From CADEEN01 sp963840805 (GTDB taxonomy: Bacteria > Pseudomonadota > Gammaproteobacteria > Burkholderiales > Burkholderiaceae_C), in contig CAWJAJ010000017.1 in the NCBI GenBank assembly GCA_963840805.1, positions 1,054,001-1,118,000 of the forward strand: a stretch of 64,000 nucleotides of DNA, in the 5' to 3' direction. The notes beneath the pieces were generated by a model. That model saw only the letters and a program-made list of their open reading frames with translations, was not told the origin of the DNA and did no database searches. Every line of letters starts with the position of its first letter. The first letter of the stretch is position 1. The translations under genes and the position numbers were made by a program. Below are positions 28,241 to 35,088 of this stretch, piece by piece.

Positions 28241-29278
28241 ATGGCGCTGATGGACTTCATCAAGAAACAGTTCATCGACATCCTCGAATGGGTCGAGTCG
28301 GGCGACGGTGTGCTGGCGTGGCGCTTTCCGATCGCCGACCGGGAGATCCAGTACGGCGCGTCGCTCACGGTGCGCGAGTCGCAGATGGCGGTCTTCGTCA
28401 ACGAAGGCAAGGTCGCCGACGTATTCGGCCCCGGCATGCACAAGCTGACCACGCAGACGCTGCCGGTGCTGACCTACCTGAAGAACTGGGACAAGCTGTT
28501 CCAGAGCCCGTTCAAGAGCGACGTGTACTTCTTCAGCACGCGCCAGCAGATCGACCAGCGCTGGGGTACCACGCAGCCGGTGTCGATCCGCGACAAGGAC
28601 TTCGGCGCGGTGCGCCTGCGCGCCTTCGGCAACTACGCCTACCGCATCGTCGACCCGAAGAAATTCCACACCGAGATCTCGGGCACGCGCGACACCTACA
28701 CCGCGGCTGAGCTCGACGGGCAATTGCGCGCGCTGATGCTGCAGCACATCAGCGACGCGGTGGCCTCGGCCGGTATTCCCTTCCTGGACCTGGCCGCGAA
28801 CCAGGTCGAGTTCGCCAAGCAATTGCGCGAGGCCACGGCGCCCGAGTTCGACAAGCTCGGCCTGGCGCTCGAAGCCGTGACGGTGCAGAACGTCTCGTTG
28901 CCCGAAGAGCTGCAAAAGGTGCTCGACCAGCGCATCGGCATGGGCATGGTCGGCAACGACATGGGCAAGTTCATGCAGTACCAGACCGCGCAGGCGGTTC
29001 CCGGCATGGTCGCGAGTGGCGGCGGGGGCAGCGGCATCGCCGGCGATGCGATGGGCCTGGGCGCCGGCGTCGCGCTCGGCCAGGTGCTGGCGCAGAACCT
29101 CCAGCAGGGCCTGCGCGGCGCTGCGGCGGCAGAGGCACAGCCCGCGGCTGCGGCAGGCATCAAGCCCGACGAAGTGATGGCGACGATCGAGAAGCTCGCC
29201 GAACTGAAGGCCAAGGGCATCCTCACCGAAGAGGAGTTCGGCGCCAAGAAGGCCGAGTTGCTGAAGAAGCTCACTTGA
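28241..29278 (+). CDS. SPFH-domain protein with C-terminal SHOCT motif (YdjI/virion-core-like)
   Basis: A 345-residue protein. The SPFH (band 7) region spans roughly residues 25-240, including DVFGPGMHKLTTQTLPVL and VRLRAFGNYAYRIVDPKKF. A Gly/Ala-rich hydrophobic linker (MGLGAGVALGQVLAQNL) follows, and the C-terminus ILTEEEFGAKKAELLKKL is a SHOCT motif. Proteins of this build assemble on membranes and often adjoin zinc-ribbon partners. Here DUF4178 and DUF350 genes follow. AAAGGGAGA precedes ATG 28241. Its molecular role is unknown. Confidence 0.85.
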   Translation: MALMDFIKKQFIDILEWVESGDGVLAWRFPIADREIQYGASLTVRESQMAVFVNEGKVADVFGPGMHKLTTQTLPVLTYLKNWDKLFQSPFKSDVYFFSTRQQIDQRWGTTQPVSIRDKDFGAVRLRAFGNYAYRIVDPKKFHTEISGTRDTYTAAELDGQLRALMLQHISDAVASAGIPFLDLAANQVEFAKQLREATAPEFDKLGLALEAVTVQNVSLPEELQKVLDQRIGMGMVGNDMGKFMQYQTAQAVPGMVASGGGGSGIAGDAMGLGAGVALGQVLAQNLQQGLRGAAAAEAQPAAAAGIKPDEVMATIEKLAELKAKGILTEEEFGAKKAELLKKLT

Positions 29279-29281
29279 TGG

Positions 29282-29361
29282 CTTGTCAGCCCCCCGGCTT
29301 GTCGCTTCGCGCCTTCGCCACCCCCCAAGAGGGGCGCGGCCGGCTTGGGGCGGCCCGGCGC
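29282..29361 (+). repeat. Post-stop GC-rich repeat, divergent variant
   Basis: Follows the SPFH gene stop by a few bases. It has the CCCCCC(CAAGAG)GGGGC core and GGCTTGGGGCGGCCCGG but lacks the CCGGCAAAGCCGG hairpin, so it may be a third family rather than a decayed family A copy. Confidence 0.5.
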
Positions 29362-29379
29362 CGTGCGACCGCCTGATCA

Positions 29380-30960
29380 GTGATCGCCGGCGATTCCCCG
29401 CAGCGCGCCTGGCGCGCCGCGTGCCCGAACTGCGGCGCGCCGGTTGAGTTCGCGTCGGCCGCGTCGCCGGTCGCGGTGTGCAGCTTCTGCCGCAGTACGC
29501 TGGCGCGCGACGGCGAAACGCTGCGCCGCATCGGCCAGTCGGCCGAACTGTTCGACGACCATTCGCCGCTGCAGCTCGGCGTCGCGGGCCGCTGGCAGGG
29601 CGCGGTCTTCACCCTCGTCGGCCGCCTGCAGATGCGCTATGCCGAGGGTAGCTGGAACGAATGGCATGCCTTGTTCGATGGTGGCAAGGGCGCCTGGCTG
29701 TCGGAGGACAACGGCCGCTACGTCATGGCCTTCGATGCGCCGACGCCCGCGCCATTGCCGCGCATCGACGAGCTGCGCCCCGGCTTGGCGTTCACGATCG
29801 ACCGGCGCAGCTGGCAAGTGGCGTCGGTCACGCGGGCCAGCGTCGGCGCGGCGCAGGGCGAGCTGCCCTTCGCGCCGGAGCTCCAGATCGAGTTCACCGT
29901 CGTCGATCTGCGCAATGCGCAGGACGAAGTCGCGACGCTCGACTTCGCCGATCCGGTGCGGCCGAAGTGGTCGGTCGGCCGCAGCGCGGCATTGTCGGAG
30001 TTGGCGCTGACGGGCCTGCGCGAAAGCAGCGAGAAGGCGCTCGGCGCGCGCGGCTTGAGTTGCCCGAGTTGCGGTACGGCACTCGAGCTCAAGCTGGCGG
30101 CCACGCAGTCGATCGTCTGCCACCAATGCCACGCAGTGGTCGATGTGTCGCAAGGCGTCGGCGGCGATCTGGCGCACTACGCGCAGGACACGCCGCACAT
30201 CGAAGGCGGCGAGCCGCAACTGCCGCTCGGTGCAACCGCAGCGCTGGCACTCGGCGGTCCGCCGAAGCCGTGGCAGGTGGTGGGCTACGCCGAGCGCTGC
30301 GAGATCCCCGACGACCCCGACGACGAGCAGGTCTTCTGGCGCGAATACCTGCTCTACAACCGCAGCGAAGGCTTCGCCTTCCTGGTCGATGCCGAAGACG
30401 GCTGGAGCTGGGCCGTGCCGATCACCGGCGCGCCGCAGGTCAGCGGCGATACCGCGCGCTGGCGCAACGACAGCTACCGCAAGCTCTACGCCTACACCGG
30501 CGCCATCACCTACGTGCTCGGCGAGTTCTACTGGAAGCTGGAGCGCGGCGAACGCACCGCCAACGTCGACTACGCGAGCGGTGCGAAGCGCCTGAACCGC
30601 GAGCAGGCCGGCAGCGAAGTCACCTGGTCGGCCGGGCAGACGATGGACGCGAACACGATCGCGGCTGCCTTCAAGCTGCCCGAGGCGCGCCGCGCGGCGA
30701 TCCAGCGCGACGCCTCGCCGCTCAGCGGCGGCGGGGGCTCGTCGATCCCGAAGAACCTGATCATCGCCATCGTCGTGATCGTGATCCTGGTGATGATGCT
30801 GAAGGACTGCAGCCGCGACGATTGCGAGCCGCTGCGCGCCACCTTCGGCGAGGCGAGCAACGAGTACCAGCAATGCCGCCGTTCAGGCTCGGGCTCGTCC
30901 GGGCGCACGAGCGGCGGTTCTTTCGGTGGTGGCTTTGGCGGTGGCGGCGGCCACAAGTAG
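29380..30960 (+). CDS. DUF4178 zinc-ribbon membrane protein
   Basis: A 526-residue protein of unknown function. Two zinc ribbons are visible: Cys15/18/34/37 (CPNCGAP ... CSFC) and, near residues 227-250, CPSCGTAL ... CHQCH. DUF4178-like beta-rich regions follow each ribbon (ALFDGGKGAWLSEDNGRYV; YLLYNRSEGFAFLVDAEDG). One membrane helix is at ~460-474 (LIIAIVVIVILVMML), then a Cys-containing stretch and a Gly-rich tail. The start is GTG 29380. It sits between the SPFH and DUF350 genes, as DUF4178 genes often do near polyamine-synthase genes. Confidence 0.83.
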   Translation: MIAGDSPQRAWRAACPNCGAPVEFASAASPVAVCSFCRSTLARDGETLRRIGQSAELFDDHSPLQLGVAGRWQGAVFTLVGRLQMRYAEGSWNEWHALFDGGKGAWLSEDNGRYVMAFDAPTPAPLPRIDELRPGLAFTIDRRSWQVASVTRASVGAAQGELPFAPELQIEFTVVDLRNAQDEVATLDFADPVRPKWSVGRSAALSELALTGLRESSEKALGARGLSCPSCGTALELKLAATQSIVCHQCHAVVDVSQGVGGDLAHYAQDTPHIEGGEPQLPLGATAALALGGPPKPWQVVGYAERCEIPDDPDDEQVFWREYLLYNRSEGFAFLVDAEDGWSWAVPITGAPQVSGDTARWRNDSYRKLYAYTGAITYVLGEFYWKLERGERTANVDYASGAKRLNREQAGSEVTWSAGQTMDANTIAAAFKLPEARRAAIQRDASPLSGGGGSSIPKNLIIAIVVIVILVMMLKDCSRDDCEPLRATFGEASNEYQQCRRSGSGSSGRTSGGSFGGGFGGGGGHK

Positions 30961-31003
30961 CCCGGCACCGACTTCTCATGCAACGACCAACAAGGAGCTT
31001 TCC

Positions 31004-31228
31004 ATGATGGGCATCGAATGGTTGAAACCCGGCGTCTTCTTCGGCTCGCTGCTGTTCGCGCTGATGGGCGTGGCGATCTTCTGGATCTGCTTCCTCATCA
31101 TCGACAAGCTCACGCCCTATGACCTGTGGAACGAGATCATCGAGAAGAAGAACGTGGCGCTGGCCATCGTCGTCGGTGCGATGTGCATCGCGATCGGCAT
31201 GATCGTCGCGGCCGCCGTGCTCGGCTAG
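31004..31228 (+). CDS. DUF350 small membrane protein
   Basis: A 74-residue protein with two predicted membrane helices (GVFFGSLLFALMGVAIFWIC and VALAIVVGAMCIAIGMIVAA) joined by a charged loop with DKLTPYDLW. It is a half-size member of DUF350; E. coli YjfL is about twice as long. CAAGGAGCTTTCC precedes the tandem ATGs at 31004 and 31007. The function is unknown. Its neighbours place it in the membrane/polyamine group. Confidence 0.82.
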   Translation: MMGIEWLKPGVFFGSLLFALMGVAIFWICFLIIDKLTPYDLWNEIIEKKNVALAIVVGAMCIAIGMIVAAAVLG

Positions 31229-31231
31229 AAC

Positions 31232-31353
31232 GTGACCCACCCCCGTAGCGGCTTCGCCGCTCCAGTGCAGTGACCCACCCCCGAGGCGGCTTCGCCGCTC
31301 CCCCTCAAGGGGGCGCCGCTGGCGGACCGGCAGAGCCGGATCCGCGGCGGCCG
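31232..31353 (+). repeat. Post-stop family A repeat, truncated copy plus full copy
   Basis: A truncated unit (31232-31264: GACCCACCCCCGTAGCGGC then TTCGCCGCTCC) is followed, after AGTGCAG, by a complete unit (31271-31353) with the CCCCCTCAAGGGGG palindrome and CCGGCAGAGCCGG hairpin. The array starts 3 bp after the DUF350 stop and runs into the next coding region. Confidence 0.82.
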
Positions 31354-32916
31354 CTTGGGAGCGCGCTGGCGTCGCGCATCGCGCCGGCCGAGGTGGCCTT
31401 GCTGGCCTCTGTCTTCGTCGTCGCCGCCTGCGGCCTGCTCTACGAGCTGGCGGCGGGCACGCTGGCGAGTTGGCTGCTCGGCGATTCGGTGCTGCAGTTC
31501 AGCACCATCATCGGCGTCTACCTGTTCGCGCTCGGCGTCGGCTCCTACCTGAGCCGCTACGTCGAGCGGCAGCTTGTCGCCACCTTCCTGCGCGTCGAAC
31601 TGCTGGTGGGGCTGGTCGGCGGCCTGATGCCCGCCGCGCTGTTCGTCGCCCACAACCTGCTGCACGATGCCGCCACCGCCGCATCCTTCCGCGTGCTGCT
31701 GTATGCGATGGTGCTGCTCGTCGGCGCGCTGGTCGGGCTCGAGATCCCGCTCGTGATGCGCATCCTGAAGTCGCATTTCCGCGGCCGCTGGCAGCTGTCG
31801 GAACTGGTATCGCAGGTGCTGACCTTCGACTACCTCGGCGCGCTCGCGGTGGCCGTCGCCTTCCCGCTGCTGTTGTTGCCGCAGCTCGGCCTGGTGCGCA
31901 CGGGCGTCGTGTTCGGCCTGATGAATGCTGCCGTCGCCGCGTGGGCACTGTGGCTGTTTCGCGCCGAGGTCCGTCGCGTGCGGGCGCACGCCCTGGCCTG
32001 TGGGCTGGTGGTGGCTGCGCTGATGGCTGCCGCACTCGGCGCCGACCGCCTGACCACCTGGGCCGAAGACCGCTTCTACGGCGAGCGCATCGTCTACGCC
32101 GCCAGCAGCGACTACCAGCGCGTGGTCGTCACGGCCGACGGCCAAGGCGGCGCGCGCTTGTTCCTCAACGGCAACCTGCAATTCGATTCGCGCGACGAGT
32201 ACCGTTATCACGAGTCGCTGGTGCACCCGGTGATGGCCGCGCACGGCGCGCCCAAGCGCGTGGCCATCCTGGGCGGCGGCGACGGCCTGGCGCTGCGCGA
32301 GGTGTTGAAGGTGCCGAGCGTCGAGCAGGTCACCCTGGTCGAGCTCGACCCGCACATCAGCCAACTGTTCGCGCGCGAGCCGCTGCTGCGCAAGCTCAAC
32401 GCCGATGCGTACGCGTCGAACAAGCTGAGGCTCGTCAACAGCGATGCCTTCACCTGGCTCGAAGCCCACGACGAGATCTTCGACGTCATCGTGATCGACT
32501 TCCCCGACCCGAGCAACTTCTCGCTCGGCAAGCTCTACACCACCAGCTTCTACGCGCTCATCGACCGGCATCTTTCGGCCAGCGGCTACGCCGTGGTGCA
32601 GACCACCTCGCCGCTGGTCGCGCGGCACAGTTTCTGGACCGTGGTGGCAACCGTCGAAGCCGTGGGCCTGACGGCCACGCCCTACCACGCCCATGTCCCG
32701 AGCTTCGGCGAATGGGGTTTCGTGATCGCCAGCCGCCGGCCGTGGCGATTGCCGGCCGCGCTGCCCGAAGGCCTGCGCTTTCTCACCGTTGCCGGCCTGC
32801 CCGCGCTGATGCAGTTCCCGCCCGACATGGCGCGCGTGCCAGCCGACCCGAACCGCCTGTCGAACCAGGTGCTGGTGCAGCGCTTCGAGGAGGAATGGGG
32901 CCGCGTGCAGCGATGA
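31270..32916 (+). CDS. Membrane-embedded polyamine aminopropyltransferase (spermidine synthase-like)
   Basis: The long form of SpeE, with about seven membrane helices (first at VALLASVFVVAACGLLYELA) followed by a cytoplasmic Rossmann methyltransferase-like domain. Catalytic landmarks are ILGGGDGLALREVLK, VTLVELDPHI and the Asp in IVIDFPDPSN. Such enzymes transfer aminopropyl from decarboxylated SAM to a polyamine. SpeD, which makes that donor, is encoded 1.7 kb downstream. The start is unclear: no ATG precedes the first helix, GTG 31270 lies inside the repeat, and the next candidate, GTG 31393, is at the helix edge. It overlaps the next gene by ATGA. Confidence 0.85.
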   Translation: MTHPRGGFAAPPQGGAAGGPAEPDPRRPLGSALASRIAPAEVALLASVFVVAACGLLYELAAGTLASWLLGDSVLQFSTIIGVYLFALGVGSYLSRYVERQLVATFLRVELLVGLVGGLMPAALFVAHNLLHDAATAASFRVLLYAMVLLVGALVGLEIPLVMRILKSHFRGRWQLSELVSQVLTFDYLGALAVAVAFPLLLLPQLGLVRTGVVFGLMNAAVAAWALWLFRAEVRRVRAHALACGLVVAALMAAALGADRLTTWAEDRFYGERIVYAASSDYQRVVVTADGQGGARLFLNGNLQFDSRDEYRYHESLVHPVMAAHGAPKRVAILGGGDGLALREVLKVPSVEQVTLVELDPHISQLFAREPLLRKLNADAYASNKLRLVNSDAFTWLEAHDEIFDVIVIDFPDPSNFSLGKLYTTSFYALIDRHLSASGYAVVQTTSPLVARHSFWTVVATVEAVGLTATPYHAHVPSFGEWGFVIASRRPWRLPAALPEGLRFLTVAGLPALMQFPPDMARVPADPNRLSNQVLVQRFEEEWGRVQR

Positions 32917-34577
32917 CACGCTGGCATGCGGGACTCACGCGCCGCGCGGCCCTGGTGGCGCCGCTGGCGTCGTTGTCGCTGGGCGCGTGCCGCGCTCGTT
33001 CGCCCGCGGCCTTCGATGGCACCTGGCTCGGCACTTCTTACCAACGCGGCCACCGCCTGCGCGAGGGCGGCGCGTTGTTGCCCGCCGTCACGAAGCATTG
33101 CGCCGTCGCTGTGCTGGGTGGCGGCGTGGCGGGTCTGGCCGCTGCGCGCGCGCTGCAACGCGCCGGCATCGACGACGTGCAACTCTTCGAGCTCGAGGAC
33201 GAAGCGGGCGGTAATGCCCGCGGCCACAGCCTCGCCGGCATGGCCTGCCCGCTCGGCGCGCACTACCTGCCCCTGCCCGGCCCCGACGCGCACGAAGTGG
33301 CCGAGTTGCTGCATGAATTCGGCCTGCTGCGGATCGTTGCAGGCCGCACGGTGGCGGAGGAACGCCACCTGTGCCACAGCCCGCAGGAGCGCCTGTGGGT
33401 CGACGGCCAATGGCTCGAGGGCCTGCTGCCGCCAGCCGAGCGCGGCTCGGCGCGCGAGCGCCAGTACCAACGCTTCTCGCAGCGGGTGGCCGAAGCCTCG
33501 CGCACGCTGCGCTTCGCGATCCCGAGCGCGCGCGCGGGCTGGACCGCCGGCCACGCGGCGCTCGATGCGATCCCGTTCGCGCAATGGCTGCGCGAACGGG
33601 GCCTCGACGACCCCGGCCTGCGCTGGTACCTCGACTACGCCTGTCGCGACGACTACGGCGCCGGTGCCGACAGCGTCTCGGCCTGGGCCGGCCTGCACTA
33701 CTTCGCCAGCCGGCACGGTTTTCATGCACCGGGCGATGACAGCACCGACGCGCGCGAAGCCGTCTTCACCTGGCCCGAAGGCAATGCCTGGCTGACGCGC
33801 AAGCTCGCCGCGCCGCTCGGCGATCGACTGCACGCCGCTGCGCTGGTGCGGCGCGTCGTGGCCTCGCGCCACGAGGTCGCGCTGGATGTCAGCACGCCGC
33901 AGCGCGAGGAGCGCTGGCTCGCGCGGCAGGTGGTCATCGCGCTGCCGCTGCATGTGGCGGCACGCATCGTCGCGCAGCCGCCGGCCGCGCTCGCCGAGGC
34001 CGCCGCCCTGCTCGCGCACGCGCCCTGGCTGGTGGCGAATCTGCAGCTGCGTGCGCCGCTCACCGACAAGCCTGGCGCACCCCCGTCGTGGGACAACGTG
34101 CTGTACGACGGCCCCAGCAACGGCGCCGGCAGTCGCACCAGCGTGCCCGCCGCGCTCGGCTATGTCGACGCGATGCACCAGAGCCTGCGCTCGGTGCCTG
34201 GCCCCACCGTGCTCACGGCCTACTGGGCCCTCGGCGACGGCGACCACGCTGCGCGCGCACGCCAGCGTCAGGCGCTGCTCGACGAGCCGTGGAGCCTATG
34301 GTCGCGTCGCGTCGTCGCCGACCTGGCGCGCGCGCACCCCGATCTGCCGGCAAAGACCGCGCGCATTGACCTGATGCGCTACGGCCACGCAATGGCCATC
34401 CCGGCGCCTGGCGTGCGCGGCAGCGCTGCGCTGCGGGCGCTGACGCAGCCACTGGCGGACGCCCCACGCCTGCATTTTGCGCACAGCGACCTGGCGGGGT
34501 ATTCGATCTTCGAAGAGGCCTTCACGCTCGGTCATGCCGCCGGCACCGCGGCGGCGCAGCAGCTGCGCCGCGGATGA
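32913..34577 (+). CDS. FAD/NAD(P)-dependent amine-oxidase-like oxidoreductase
   Basis: A 554-residue flavoprotein coupled to the aminopropyltransferase by an ATGA overlap. The N-terminus carries TRRAAL followed by the lipobox-like LSLGAC (Cys26), so it may be exported and lipid-anchored. The dinucleotide motif is VAVLGGGVAGLAAARAL near residue 65, followed by ELEDEAGGNARGHS. The C-terminal block HFAHSDLAGYSIFEEAF fits the second FAD site of flavin amine oxidases. Coupling to polyamine synthesis suggests a polyamine or modified polyamine substrate, which is inference only. Confidence 0.8.
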   Translation: MTRWHAGLTRRAALVAPLASLSLGACRARSPAAFDGTWLGTSYQRGHRLREGGALLPAVTKHCAVAVLGGGVAGLAAARALQRAGIDDVQLFELEDEAGGNARGHSLAGMACPLGAHYLPLPGPDAHEVAELLHEFGLLRIVAGRTVAEERHLCHSPQERLWVDGQWLEGLLPPAERGSARERQYQRFSQRVAEASRTLRFAIPSARAGWTAGHAALDAIPFAQWLRERGLDDPGLRWYLDYACRDDYGAGADSVSAWAGLHYFASRHGFHAPGDDSTDAREAVFTWPEGNAWLTRKLAAPLGDRLHAAALVRRVVASRHEVALDVSTPQREERWLARQVVIALPLHVAARIVAQPPAALAEAAALLAHAPWLVANLQLRAPLTDKPGAPPSWDNVLYDGPSNGAGSRTSVPAALGYVDAMHQSLRSVPGPTVLTAYWALGDGDHAARARQRQALLDEPWSLWSRRVVADLARAHPDLPAKTARIDLMRYGHAMAIPAPGVRGSAALRALTQPLADAPRLHFAHSDLAGYSIFEEAFTLGHAAGTAAAQQLRRG

Positions 34578-34580
34578 CGG

Positions 34581-34958
34581 CTACCTGCCCGCGCGACCGC
34601 GCTGCAGGTGTTGCCGCTGCACCCGCTGCGGCCCGAAGGCAGCAATCAGCCGCTCGATCAACTGCTGTGCTGCGGCCGAGTTGTCGGCACTGACGTTGCA
34701 CACGTAGGCGTCGAGCGTCACCGCACAGCGCTCGGGCCAGGTGTGGACCGCCAGGTGCGACTCGACCAGCAGCACCACGCCGGTCACGCCGCCGGGCGCA
34801 GGAAAGCGGTGGAAGAGTTCGCCCACCGGTGTCAGGCCCACCGCGCGCACGGCGTCGATGCACAGCTGGCGCAGTGCCTGCACGTCGGTCATCGCGGCGT
34901 GCCCTGCAGCCCCGGCAGCGCAATCGGCGAGGTCGGCGGTGAGGTGCAGGCCGTTCAT
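34581..34958 (-). CDS. speD: S-adenosylmethionine decarboxylase proenzyme (prokaryotic class)
   Basis: A 125-residue pyruvoyl enzyme that makes decarboxylated SAM, the aminopropyl donor. Self-cleavage is expected between Glu66 and Ser67 in LLVESHLAVHTWPE, converting Ser67 to the pyruvoyl group. His68 and the later Cys in DAYVCNVS are also conserved. It is convergent with the oxidoreductase gene (3 bp between stops), so it is not cotranscribed with the aminopropyltransferase although it serves the same pathway. Confidence 0.92.
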   Translation of the reverse strand: MNGLHLTADLADCAAGAAGHAAMTDVQALRQLCIDAVRAVGLTPVGELFHRFPAPGGVTGVVLLVESHLAVHTWPERCAVTLDAYVCNVSADNSAAAQQLIERLIAAFGPQRVQRQHLQRGRAGR

Positions 34959-35088
34959 GCAGCCATTATCGGCAGCGGCCGTCGCGACGGCACGCCCGCA
35001 CGTCAGGGTGCCGCCGACCGGGTGCTCGCCACGGCCCGCGGCCGTGCGCACCAGATGAACGCCCACCCGCCGCCACCGGAGATGCCCG

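Noticed and set aside
31470..32912. Long plus-strand frame that would extend the FAD oxidoreductase upstream by ~480 residues
   Set aside because: It is an out-of-frame reading of the aminopropyltransferase. The oxidoreductase has its own ATG 32913 in an ATGA overlap and a signal-like N-terminus.
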